From assembly GCA_025146135.1 (NCBI GenBank), contig CP102255.1:1860001-1924000 (forward strand): a stretch of 64,000 nucleotides of DNA. Direction: 5' to 3'. The stretch comes from Anaerotruncus colihominis. GTDB lineage: Bacteria > Bacillota > Clostridia > Oscillospirales > Ruminococcaceae. Positions 36,179 through 43,958 of the stretch are shown here, piece by piece; positions within the stretch are counted from its first letter, which is position 1; each line of letters starts with the position of its first letter. The notes under the pieces are model-generated. The model searched no databases. It saw only the letters and a list, made by a program, of their open reading frames with translations, and was not told where the DNA came from. Position numbers and translations under genes: made by a program.

Positions 36179-36218
36179 AAAAAGAATTGGCGCTGTCTGC
36201 ACAGCGCCAATTCTTTTT
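36179..36218 (-). terminator. Terminator of dapF-dapL
   Basis: 18-bp stem (AAAAAGAATTGGCGCTGT and complement) with a 4-base loop, ending in a U run on the minus strand, 6 bases past the dapL stop. Confidence 0.88.
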
Positions 36219-36223
36219 ATTAA

Positions 36224-37423
36224 TCAGCCAAGCAAAGCCCGCATCCGCTGCATAGCTTCCTCTGTCTGTTCACGGCTTCCAAAGCCTGTCAAACGAAAAT
36301 ATCCCTCGCCATTAGAGCCAAAACCAGCGCCAGGCGTACCGACGACAGCGGCTTTTTCCAACAGCAGATCAAAAAAGTCCCAGGATTTCATACCGTCAGG
36401 ACATTCCATCCAAATATACGGCGAATGCAATCCTCCAAAATAACGAAAGCCAAGCGAATCAAACGTTTTTGCAATGACAGCAGCGTTTCCTTTGTAGTAG
36501 GCGATCGCTTCGCGCGCCTGCCGGATACCTTCCTCGGAAAAGACAGCCGCTGCCGCGCGTTGGACAATATAAGAAACGCCGTTAAACTTTGTTGTTTGGC
36601 GGCGGTTCCACATGCGGTTAAGAGACAAAAGCGTTCCGTCTGCCGCCGTCTGCTCCAATGCGTACGGTACCACCGTATATGCACAGCGCGTTCCGGTGAA
36701 GCCTGCCGTTTTGGACAAAGAACAAAACTCAATCGCACATTTCTCGGCTCCCGGCACGGCGTAAATGCTGTGCGGCAATCCTTCATCCCCAATAAACGCT
36801 TCATAAGCCGCATCGAACAAGATTACCGCTCTGTTTTCCAGCGCGTATGCGACCCATTCCGCCAACTGCTCCCTGGAATAAACAGCTCCGGTCGGATTGT
36901 TCGGCGAACAAAGATAAATCAAATCGGCATGTACCGAACGATCCGGCATCGGCAGAAAACCGTTGTCAGCGTTTGCATCCATATAAATAATCCGGCGGCC
37001 GTCCATAATATTGGTGTCAACATAAACCGGATAAACTGGATCTGGTACAAGTACGGTATTATCAACCGCGAAAAGGTCTGTAATATTGCCAACGTCGCTC
37101 TTGGCTCCGTCGCTGACAAAAATCTCATCACTTTGCAGCCTGACGCCGTTTTTGGCATAGTAGTCCCGTATGGCTTCGCGCAGAAACGCATAACCCTGTT
37201 CCGGACCATAACCACGGAAGGTTTCCGCCTTCCCCAGTTCATCTGCCGCAGTATGCATCGCCTCTGTCACAGCGGGTGCAAGCGGCAGCGTTACATCGCC
37301 GATCCCCATTCGGATAATTTTCTTTTCAGGATGCGCTTTTGCAAACGTGTCAACACGCTTCGCAATTTCCGAAAATAAATAGCTGTCCTTTAAATCCCGG
37401 TAATGTTCATTGAGGTTTGCCAA
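36224..37423 (-). CDS. dapL: LL-diaminopimelate aminotransferase
   Basis: 399 residues, fold-type I PLP enzyme. It converts tetrahydrodipicolinate plus glutamate directly to LL-diaminopimelate, a one-step route used by clostridia and plants. Signatures are DGAKSDVGNITDLF, SPNNPTGAVYSREQL and the PLP-lysine region CSLSKTAGFTGTR. DapF, which uses its product, is encoded 27 bases upstream in the same operon. Together they supply lysine and the meso-DAP of peptidoglycan and of spore dipicolinate precursors. Confidence 0.94.
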   Translation of the reverse strand: MANLNEHYRDLKDSYLFSEIAKRVDTFAKAHPEKKIIRMGIGDVTLPLAPAVTEAMHTAADELGKAETFRGYGPEQGYAFLREAIRDYYAKNGVRLQSDEIFVSDGAKSDVGNITDLFAVDNTVLVPDPVYPVYVDTNIMDGRRIIYMDANADNGFLPMPDRSVHADLIYLCSPNNPTGAVYSREQLAEWVAYALENRAVILFDAAYEAFIGDEGLPHSIYAVPGAEKCAIEFCSLSKTAGFTGTRCAYTVVPYALEQTAADGTLLSLNRMWNRRQTTKFNGVSYIVQRAAAAVFSEEGIRQAREAIAYYKGNAAVIAKTFDSLGFRYFGGLHSPYIWMECPDGMKSWDFFDLLLEKAAVVGTPGAGFGSNGEGYFRLTGFGSREQTEEAMQRMRALLG

Positions 37424-37450
37424 TCAGCATCGCTCCCTTTCTGTATAACA

Positions 37451-38302
37451 TCAAGCATCAAGCTCTATATCCCCGTCAAAAACATGAACGGCCGGGCCAT
37501 CCATCAGTACAGTATAGTCGCTATGTACCGTTATTTTCAAATCGCCGCCAAGCAGACGTACCGTTACTTCCTCATCAAAATCACAATTCTCATTGACGAT
37601 CGCCGCCGCAACCGATGCGCACGCACCCGTTCCACAGGCAAAGGTTTCACCGCTGCCGCGTTCCCAAACACGCATTTTCAGCGTCTTATGATCGATCAAC
37701 TGGATAAATTCGGTATTGACTCCCTCAGGAAATTTTTCATGACGTTCAAACAACGGCCCGATTTCTGCAAGCGGCAAATTATCGACATCGTCGCAGAACA
37801 CGACTGCGTGCGGGTTTCCCATGGAAACACAAGTCACAAGATAGACCTCGCCGCGTACCAGCATCGGCTGGCTGATAAAATCGTCATAATCTGTTTCCAC
37901 CGGAATATCCTTCGCCTTTAATGACGCCTTACCCATATCAACCCGCACAGATGAAACAGTTCCATCTGGCCCAAGCGTTAAATCAAGGCTGCGAACGCCG
38001 CTTTTTGTTTCAATCTGAATGGATGTGCGCTCCGTAAGCCCTTGATCGTACACATATTTTCCAACACATCGAATCCCATTGCCGCACATATTTCCCTCGG
38101 AACCGTCGGCATTGAACATACGCATTTGAAAATCAGCCCGGTCAGACGGACAGATCAGAATCAATCCATCTGAGCCGATCCCAAAATGGCGGTCGCTCAC
38201 AATGCGCGCAATTTCTTCCGGATGTTTCAGCTTTTGGTTTAAACAATTGATATACACGTAATCGTTGCCAAGTCCATGCATCTTGGAAAAATGCAGTTTC
38301 AA
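37451..38302 (-). CDS. dapF: Diaminopimelate epimerase
   Basis: 283 residues. It epimerises LL- to meso-diaminopimelate with two catalytic cysteines, both in place: GNMCGNGIRC and FACGTGACA. The start is a TTG at 38302 about ten bases after GGAGG, giving LKLHFSKMHGLGNDYV, the family's usual N-terminus. It precedes dapL. The MITE-like element at 38351-38510 sits in its upstream region, with a TATAAA box (about 38330) between. Confidence 0.93.
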   Translation of the reverse strand: MKLHFSKMHGLGNDYVYINCLNQKLKHPEEIARIVSDRHFGIGSDGLILICPSDRADFQMRMFNADGSEGNMCGNGIRCVGKYVYDQGLTERTSIQIETKSGVRSLDLTLGPDGTVSSVRVDMGKASLKAKDIPVETDYDDFISQPMLVRGEVYLVTCVSMGNPHAVVFCDDVDNLPLAEIGPLFERHEKFPEGVNTEFIQLIDHKTLKMRVWERGSGETFACGTGACASVAAAIVNENCDFDEEVTVRLLGGDLKITVHSDYTVLMDGPAVHVFDGDIELDA

Positions 38303-38350
38303 AATTTTCGCGCCTCCATTATTTCAATCACATTTTATATCTTGCTTTTA

Positions 38351-38510
38351 GGGCCTGTTTGAAAATAGAGAAACTGCCGGATTTTTCGCAAACAGAAGAA
38401 GGAGGCAAGGCAAAAAATGCAGGAATCCTTTCGGATTCTGAGACTTTTTAACACAGCATCCGCTGCTGTTTGTAGGAAAAGACGGGAGTTTTGACTTTTC
38501 AAACAGCCCC
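38351..38510. mobile_element. 160-bp MITE-like element with terminal inverted repeats
   Basis: Ends are GGGCCTGTTTGAAAA and TTTTCAAACAGCCCC, 15-bp inverted repeats with one mismatch. No gene lies inside, though there are small hairpins (ATCCTTTCGGAT; CAGCATCCGCTGCTG). No clear target duplication is visible. It stands about 50 bases upstream of dapF. It should depend on a transposase supplied elsewhere; the class was not identified. The rest of 38303-38617 holds only the dapF leader and the next terminator. Confidence 0.65.
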
Positions 38511-38580
38511 TGACGTGAAATCACTATTATGTATTATTTTACCGCAAACATTTATTCTTGTAAAGTGCGGATATCCCGAA

Positions 38581-38606
38581 AGAACCCGCTCATTAGAGCG
38601 GGTTCT
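38581..38606. terminator. Terminator after the small membrane protein gene
   Basis: AGAACCCGCTC/GAGCGGGTTCT with a 4-base loop, 12 bases past the stop on the minus strand; a U run is partial. Confidence 0.65.
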
Positions 38607-38617
38607 CCAGATCGCTA

Positions 38618-39013
38618 TCAATGGTCTGCTCCCATTTTGATGCGGACATACCGGCTTTCACGCAACGTAAGGACAACAAAAATCACATCAAGCAACATAT
38701 CCATTACTGTACCAATGACAAGAAAATCGATGATCCCGACTTCAACGCGGCTGAATATACGCATAAAAATAAGGTCAAATATAACCGCGGCAGCGGCAAC
38801 TCCATAAAAAAATGCCAATTCTTTTTTGTAAACACGTGAAACAATATTTTTGAAAATTAAAACCAGACCATAGATCACTACGATCCCGGCCGAAATATAA
38901 ACCGCCCGCGGCAGACGGTGCGGATCTGTCGACAGTATATATGCCAATGCGCCGAACCGGCATGCAATCAAAATGACCATGAGCCAAAACATCAGCTTTT
39001 TGAGCAATGACAT
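38618..39013 (-). CDS. Small four-helix membrane protein, unknown
   Basis: 131 residues. Four hydrophobic helices are visible: FWLMVILIACRFGALAYIL, VYISAGIVVIYGLVLIF, AFFYGVAAAAVIFDLIFM and IIDFLVIGTVMDMLLDVIFVV, with basic loops (KNIVSRVYKKE). I do not recognise the family. It follows the DUF4364 regulator by 67 bases in the same direction. No ribosome site is strong: the ATG at 39013 follows GGATGTC. Function unknown. Confidence 0.7.
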   Translation of the reverse strand: MSLLKKLMFWLMVILIACRFGALAYILSTDPHRLPRAVYISAGIVVIYGLVLIFKNIVSRVYKKELAFFYGVAAAAVIFDLIFMRIFSRVEVGIIDFLVIGTVMDMLLDVIFVVLTLRESRYVRIKMGADH

Positions 39014-39080
39014 CCCTCCATTTTGGATGTCTCAGGACATCCTGCATGAATAATTATTTTATACGATTCCATAAAGCATG

Positions 39081-39701
39081 TCAACCCCGCGGCAAATCCT
39101 CCGCCGGCTCCAAAAGTGCCCCGACATTTTCATAGCTGCCTGTCAGCAGTGCGACAACACCTTTATAAATAACAACCGGGTCATTGAGAAAACGACGTTT
39201 TACCAAATCACAGCTCTGCTCATCCGGCAGCAAAATGGTCATTGACAGCAGATCGCTGCCCACATCGGCAATTGTCAGCGTCATCAAATATCCATCCTGC
39301 ACACGCTTTACTGTCACAGTATTTTGTGCGCGGCGGCGCTTCATGACGAAATAATGCCGCGCTGCGCTCACCGCCTTATCACGTACCGATGCCGGGATGT
39401 TTTTCTCAAACGTATGCGCCGTACCGATCCCAAGCTCTGTTACATGGTAACAACGCTCATTGTCCTCTGATGTTTCAATTGCAATATGCCCGCTTTTTAC
39501 AAGCCCCGAGGCCGCGCTCGCTGTTTCAAAATAATTGGCAAGTCCCTCGCCGACAAATGTTTCTATCATTGCGGAAATCGGCATGGGACGGCCCAGCTCA
39601 CTCAGAACATAACAAATCAACATTTTGATTTCATAATCTGTTGTCAAGCCCCCTGGCTCCACCCCCGCGCGAAACCCCTCATACAAGCGCGTCACCTCCA
39701 T
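39081..39701 (-). CDS. DUF4364 family protein (winged-helix-like)
   Basis: 206 residues. It begins TDYEIKMLICYVLSELGRPMPISAMIE, the DUF4364 start, followed by a helix-turn-helix-like GLANYFETASAASGLVKSGHI and a C-terminal domain ending VGALLEPAEDL. The family is thought to be a transcriptional regulator of the winged-helix type; its target is unknown. It is transcribed away from the VTT gene, with the repeat element lying between. Confidence 0.8.
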   Translation of the reverse strand: MEVTRLYEGFRAGVEPGGLTTDYEIKMLICYVLSELGRPMPISAMIETFVGEGLANYFETASAASGLVKSGHIAIETSEDNERCYHVTELGIGTAHTFEKNIPASVRDKAVSAARHYFVMKRRRAQNTVTVKRVQDGYLMTLTIADVGSDLLSMTILLPDEQSCDLVKRRFLNDPVVIYKGVVALLTGSYENVGALLEPAEDLPRG

Positions 39702-39768
39702 CCTCAGATGTTTCTTCTATCATACTATATTTCCTGAAAAAAAGCAAAGCGCAATCCTGTCGAATACG

Positions 39769-39799
39769 TTGACATCTTTCCGACAAAATGTGGTATAAT
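39769..39799 (+). promoter_or_regulatory. Promoter upstream of the VTT gene, within repeat copy 2
   Basis: TTGACA (39769-39774) and TATAAT (39794-39799); the spacer of 19 bases is long. The -10 box belongs to the dispersed repeat. Confidence 0.6.
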
Positions 39800-39963
39800 A
39801 TGCGCAGTGCAAACGACAAAGCCGTTTGCAGCCGCCATATGGCGGCAAACGCTGCAAAGCAGCGGACTGCGCATGTTACACCACAGCCAAAACCGGCTTT
39901 GCCGGTTTCTATGCCGCTTTGCGGCAGACAAGCCCGAATGGGCTTGTTGCTGTGGTATAATAT
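39789..39963 (+). repeat. Dispersed promoter-leader repeat, copy 2 (longest)
   Basis: Bases 39789-39905 match copy 1 at 14232-14334 with a few insertions: TGTGGTATAATATGCGCAGT, the hairpin AACGACAAAGCCGTTT, GCATGTTACACCACAGCC. A further block follows with hairpins ACCGGCTTTGCCGGT, GCCGCTTTGCGGC and AAGCCCGAATGGGCTT, and ends in a second TGTGGTATAATAT. With the rest of the gap 39702-40136 it forms a leader of some 340 bases before the VTT gene. A 100-codon frame through it is not protein-like. Confidence 0.75.
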
Positions 39964-40136
39964 CGGCAAAGCAGATTATTATACCACGGTTATGCCCAAC
40001 GGCTCGCCGCTTGCGCGGCAACCGCCTTCTGATGGGCAATTATACCTGCCGATGGCCGGGGCGATCATTCTGCTTTTGAGGTCATTTCATATCTGATTTC
40101 GTTTTATTAAGAGAAAGTAAGGAAAGGGGTAAACCG

Positions 40137-40847
40137 ATGAAACGGCTTTCACCCGACGAAAGAAAACAATATATGCTGCTGTGCGGCGCAGCCATCCTGT
40201 TTATTGCGCTGATCGGCCTCATAACAGCCTTGTGTATGCCCTTCTTTTCGAAGCTGTCCGAACCGGTCTTTCAAGCACAGTTTCAGGAATGGATCAATTC
40301 GCTTGGTTTCGGCGGATGGCTGGTCGTACTTGGCATCCAGATTTTTCAAATTATCGTTGCATTCATTCCCGGGGAGCCGGTTGAGCTGATTGCAGGTGTT
40401 CTATATGGCGCATGGGGCGGCCTAGTCACCTGTTTACTCGGAATCGTGATTGCTTCATCAGCCATCTTTTTTACGACGCGCCGCTTCGGAAAGCGTCTTG
40501 TGGTACGTATATTCGGACAGAAAAAAGTTGATGAATTTAAATTTTTAAATAATACCAAAAAAGTGGAAACCGTCACTTTCATCCTGTTTCTGATTCCAGG
40601 CACACCGAAGGACATGCTGACCTATCTGGCTGGCATTAGTAAAATTAAGCCGTCACGATTTTTATTGCTTTCTACCTTTGCGCGCATTCCATCTATTATC
40701 ACTTCAACATTGATGGGCGCTACAATGAGCCGCGGCAACTGGATCACTGCGGCGCTCGTCTTTTTGCTCACGTTGGCAATCGGTCTGGTTGGCTTGTTTT
40801 ACAAGCAAAAAATTATGGAGCATTTGCACCGATCTTCAAAAGAATAA
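40137..40847 (+). CDS. TVP38/TMEM64 (VTT, DedA-like) family membrane protein
   Basis: 236 residues, about five membrane helices. The VTT domain (residues 60-190) has the conserved IPGEPVELIAGVLYGAWGG and the later GTPKDMLTYLAGISKI. VTT and DedA proteins are linked to lipid scrambling, undecaprenyl-phosphate recycling and membrane homeostasis; the substrate here is unknown. GGAAAGGGG lies seven bases before the ATG at 40137. A long repeat-rich leader precedes it and a hairpin terminator follows. Confidence 0.85.
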   Translation: MKRLSPDERKQYMLLCGAAILFIALIGLITALCMPFFSKLSEPVFQAQFQEWINSLGFGGWLVVLGIQIFQIIVAFIPGEPVELIAGVLYGAWGGLVTCLLGIVIASSAIFFTTRRFGKRLVVRIFGQKKVDEFKFLNNTKKVETVTFILFLIPGTPKDMLTYLAGISKIKPSRFLLLSTFARIPSIITSTLMGATMSRGNWITAALVFLLTLAIGLVGLFYKQKIMEHLHRSSKE

Positions 40848-40852
40848 CACAT

Positions 40853-40882
40853 AAAAAATAGTTGAGAAGCAACTATTTTTTT
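40853..40882 (+). terminator. Terminator of the VTT gene
   Basis: Stem AAAAAATAGTTG/CAACTATTTTTT with a 5-base loop, 5 bases past the stop, ending in a T run. Confidence 0.85.
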
Positions 40883-40940
40883 GCGTATCTGCCCGTTCTG
40901 CGGGCAGGCGAATTTCAATCAAGCGAATCCGTGCCCGGGA

Positions 40941-40997
40941 CGGCGCGTATGGCCAATTTTCTATAGATTGTAAAGCGCAATCTATAAAAAATGCCGG
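40941..40997. repeat. Dispersed hairpin repeat B, copy 1
   Basis: CGGCGCG-ATGGCCAATTTT-TATAGATTG...CAATCTATAAAAAAT-CCGG, matching copy 2 at 52498-52550 almost base for base. The core is a 9-bp stem (40962-40970 with 40978-40986). It lies just beyond the end of a minus-strand gene, as copy 2 does. Confidence 0.7.
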
Positions 40998-41030
40998 GAC
41001 GACAGATGTAACTGCCGCCCTGGCATTTTT
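40987..41030 (-). terminator. Terminator after the malic enzyme operon
   Basis: AAAAATGCC...GGCATTTTT with an inner GGG/CCC extension; 6 bases past the stop of the orphan gene, merging with repeat B. Confidence 0.7.
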
Positions 41031-41035
41031 ACTTA

Positions 41036-41635
41036 TTATCGGATCATTTTAACACAGATCGCTTCCCTTGTGCAGTGATCCATAAAATAACCGGCCAGCT
41101 CCCGCCCGTAAGCAACAAACAGAGCGTCGCCCTCACGGCCGCACAGTCTTGCAAACACCTCGCCGGCCGCAGTTTCATCCCCGGGGGTGGAGCGCGCCGA
41201 AAAGATATAAAGCGATAACGCAGCGGAATCACTGATCTGCCGGTAAATCTCAGGCGACGTACGCTCAATCGTCTCGTAAAATGCTGACATTGCGGATTGA
41301 GCGACAATTGAATTCGGAGCCATCTCCTCAATAACGCGCCCGACAATAAAGGCAAACAAGACATTACGCTGTGCAAGCGTATCCTGATCATCAAACGCGC
41401 CAACGCCAAATTGCGCCACACCAGTGCGTCCGGCGGTCAGTTCTCCGGCAAACCGCTTTCCCAAAGCGCGCGCCTTCTCCATGTTGCCGTTCGTCTTTTC
41501 ACGGATGAACGCATAAGCCGCTCCTTCCGACATATCGAATACTTTTGACGGTTTATCCGGCACAATTTTGATGTCGCTGTCGTCGCAGTTCACTGTAAAA
41601 TTCCGCCTTTCTGGTGTAAATTGATACGGGCGCAT
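41036..41635 (-). CDS. Conserved hypothetical protein coupled to malic enzyme
   Basis: 199 residues; I do not recognise it. It is soluble, with an N-terminal strand-rich part (YQFTPERRNFTVNCDDSDIKIV), a helical core (YAFIREKTNGNMEKARALGKRF; LFAFIVGRVIEEMAP) and a cysteine-bearing tail. No signal or membrane helix. It begins 13 bases after the malic enzyme stop with only GGGTG as ribosome site, so it is probably translated by coupling. A terminator follows. A regulatory or stability role for malic enzyme would be a guess from position alone. Confidence 0.7.
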   Translation of the reverse strand: MRPYQFTPERRNFTVNCDDSDIKIVPDKPSKVFDMSEGAAYAFIREKTNGNMEKARALGKRFAGELTAGRTGVAQFGVGAFDDQDTLAQRNVLFAFIVGRVIEEMAPNSIVAQSAMSAFYETIERTSPEIYRQISDSAALSLYIFSARSTPGDETAAGEVFARLCGREGDALFVAYGRELAGYFMDHCTREAICVKMIR

Positions 41636-41648
41636 CACCCGCAGCCCA

Positions 41649-42839
41649 TTATTTTCCTATTTGGGGAATATACCGCGCAATTCCAGTACGCACGGCTTCA
41701 TCCGCGACCTTCTGTGCGACACAATCCGCTACGCGCTTGTCAAGCGTATCCGGAAGGATAAAATCGGCCGAAAGGCGCTCGTTTGGCACCATAGAAGCGA
41801 TTGCCTGCGCGGCAGCTACCTTCATTTCCTCGGTGATGCCACGTGCGCGCACCGCTAACGCCCCTTTAAAGATTCCCGGAAATACAAGCACATTGTTGAT
41901 CTGGTTCGGAAAATCTGACCGGCCGGTACCAACAACAGCCGCTCCGCCGGCCTTTGCCTCATCCGGCATAATTTCAGGCGTGGGATTTGCCATTGCAAAT
42001 ACAATCGGATCGTCTGCCATTGAAGCCACCATCTCACGTGTGACCAGGCCGGGCTTTGAAACGCCGATGAATACATCCGCGCCGCGCATCGCATCCACGA
42101 GCGTCCCGCGCAGACCGCGTGGATTTGTCACCTTTGCCATTTGTGCCTGCGGCGGCGTCAGCCAATCTGCGCCCTCATAGATAATCCCTCCGATATCGCA
42201 CAATATGACCTCACCAAACGCCATTCGCAGCAGCAGCTTTGCCACGGAAATACCCGCTGCTCCGGCGCCATTGACAACAATCCGCAGATTTTGGGGCGTG
42301 CGGTTTGTCACGCGGGCGGCGTTGATCAGCGCGGCGCACGCCACAATTGCCGTTCCGTGCTGGTCGTCATGAAATACAGGGATATCGCATTCCTCTTTCA
42401 GGCGCCGCTCAATTTCGAAACAGCGCGGTGCAGAGATATCCTCCAGATTGATTCCGCCAAAGCTTTTTGAAATCAGCTTTACTGTGTTGACAATCACATC
42501 CGGATCCTTGCTGTCAATACAAATGGGAAACGCGTCAACGCCTGCAAATTCCTTAAACAGCGCGCATTTTCCCTCCATGACAGGCATGGCCGCCGACGGC
42601 CCGATATCCCCCAGCCCAAGCACAGCCGTACCGTCTGTAATAACCGCTACGAGGCTTCCACGCCTTGTAAGAACGTAAGACAAGTCCTCATCCTGTTCGA
42701 TTTCCAGGCAAGGCTGCGCCACGCCTGGAGTGTACGCAAGCGAAAGCGCCTCGCGCGTTTCAACCGGCACACGCGAAATGACCTCAATTTTACCGTTCCA
42801 CTCGTAATGTTTATTCAATGCCTGTTCTTTTATATCCAT
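41649..42839 (-). CDS. NAD(P)-dependent malic enzyme
   Basis: 396 residues, the short bacterial form. It decarboxylates malate to pyruvate with NAD or NADP. Signature segments are SLAYTPGVAQPCLEI, AVITDGTAVLGLGDIGPSAAMPVMEGK (malate and metal site), the dinucleotide fold IVVNGAGAAGISVAKLLL, and IFAMANPTPEI-type VFAMANPTPEIMPDEA. AGGAGG stands before the ATG at 42839. It follows a PHP gene by 49 bases and is followed by the orphan gene. The cofactor preference cannot be read. Confidence 0.93.
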   Translation of the reverse strand: MDIKEQALNKHYEWNGKIEVISRVPVETREALSLAYTPGVAQPCLEIEQDEDLSYVLTRRGSLVAVITDGTAVLGLGDIGPSAAMPVMEGKCALFKEFAGVDAFPICIDSKDPDVIVNTVKLISKSFGGINLEDISAPRCFEIERRLKEECDIPVFHDDQHGTAIVACAALINAARVTNRTPQNLRIVVNGAGAAGISVAKLLLRMAFGEVILCDIGGIIYEGADWLTPPQAQMAKVTNPRGLRGTLVDAMRGADVFIGVSKPGLVTREMVASMADDPIVFAMANPTPEIMPDEAKAGGAAVVGTGRSDFPNQINNVLVFPGIFKGALAVRARGITEEMKVAAAQAIASMVPNERLSADFILPDTLDKRVADCVAQKVADEAVRTGIARYIPQIGK

Positions 42840-42888
42840 GAATCCTCCTGTCGAGCCTGTCTTTTATTTTAACAATAAGACGGCCGCC

Positions 42889-43725
42889 TCAATCCTGTCT
42901 GTTTTTGGAAAGCTGAAAAATACGTTTTAACGCCGCCTGTTCAGTTATGCATGTCCCAAGCGGATTTGGCTTTGGTGAAAACGCGCCATGAAAATCGGTT
43001 CCGCCTGTCACAATCAAATCATAGCGGAAGGCAACCTGCTCGATCGCCGGAATATCCGTGGCCTTTACACGTGGGTGGTACCGTTCCACACCGTCGATCA
43101 CGCCCTCCTGCGCCAGCTCCACCATCAATTCAATTGAATCATAGACGGACGGATGCGCCAATACACAGATGCCGCCCGCGCTTTTGATTAAAGCGGCCGC
43201 CTCGCGTACCTCCGGATAAGAAAACGGCGTGTAGCAGCTTCCATGCGGGCTGAGAAGCTCCTGGAACAGGTCGCCATAAACCGTATTCGCATATCCAAGA
43301 TCCATCAGAGCACTCATAATATGGACATGGTGCAGTGTCGAGGAGCCTTGTGCATAACGCAGAATATGCTCCTCTGTCACCGGGAACAAGCGCATAACCC
43401 TATGCATACTCTCACGCATCGCCTTGTCACGGTTTTCACGCGTATGCTTCATGAGCCCTTCCAAGCGATCCGGATTTTTCGGCAGATAGCACAGCAGATG
43501 AACCTTGCGTTTGCGGACAAAATCCCAGGCTGACAATTCCGCTCCCGCGATTACACCGATTCCGCATCGACGTCCGAGCTGTTCAGCCCGGCTGACGCCG
43601 GCCATCGTATCATGATCTGTAATCGCTACGAAATCAAGCCCGCCGCGTTTTGCATACAGCACCACATCATCGATTCCTGTGGAACCGTCGGAAACACGCG
43701 TATGACAGTGCAGATCGCCGATCAT
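42889..43725 (-). CDS. PHP-domain phosphoesterase
   Basis: 278 residues. PHP metal-binding motifs are all present: DLHCHTRVSDGS (4-15), ITDHDTM (36-42), GAELSAWD, VLAHPSVYDS and GGTDFHGAFSPK. The YciV/RNase AM-like group (COG0613) hydrolyses nucleotide phosphates or trims short RNA; the substrate here is not known. GGGGAGCGGG precedes the ATG at 43725. It lies 49 bases upstream of malic enzyme and probably starts that transcript. Confidence 0.87.
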   Translation of the reverse strand: MIGDLHCHTRVSDGSTGIDDVVLYAKRGGLDFVAITDHDTMAGVSRAEQLGRRCGIGVIAGAELSAWDFVRKRKVHLLCYLPKNPDRLEGLMKHTRENRDKAMRESMHRVMRLFPVTEEHILRYAQGSSTLHHVHIMSALMDLGYANTVYGDLFQELLSPHGSCYTPFSYPEVREAAALIKSAGGICVLAHPSVYDSIELMVELAQEGVIDGVERYHPRVKATDIPAIEQVAFRYDLIVTGGTDFHGAFSPKPNPLGTCITEQAALKRIFQLSKNRQD

Positions 43726-43873
43726 ATTCCCGCTCCCCTCCTAAAATTATAACGATTTACATTTATTATACACCGCACCATAGAGACAGTGCAACTAAAA
43801 TTCAGGAAATCCCTGCCCGGCGGCTGCTCTTTTCTGTCCTCCCCTGCGCCGGCACTTTAAAAAAACAGGACGC

Positions 43874-43923
43874 TGTGCTATAATATGCGCAGGGCAAACG
43901 GCCAAGCCGTTTGCCGCTGCCGT
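43874..43923 (+). repeat. Dispersed promoter-leader repeat, copy 3 (short)
   Basis: TGTGCTATAATATGCGCAGG, then the hairpin GGCAAACGGCCAAGCCGTTTGCC; TATAAT at 43879-43884 is preceded at 17 bases by TTTAAA. It likely serves as promoter and start of the leader of the DnaD gene 35 bases on. The rest of the gap from 43726 holds nothing I can identify. Confidence 0.7.
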
Positions 43924-43958
43924 CCCCTGTGGCTGAAATCATTTGATTGGGAGGTACT

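Noticed and set aside
39788..40096. Open frames of about 100 codons before the VTT gene
   Set aside because: They read the hairpin repeat and have no ribosome site; the translation is low-complexity.
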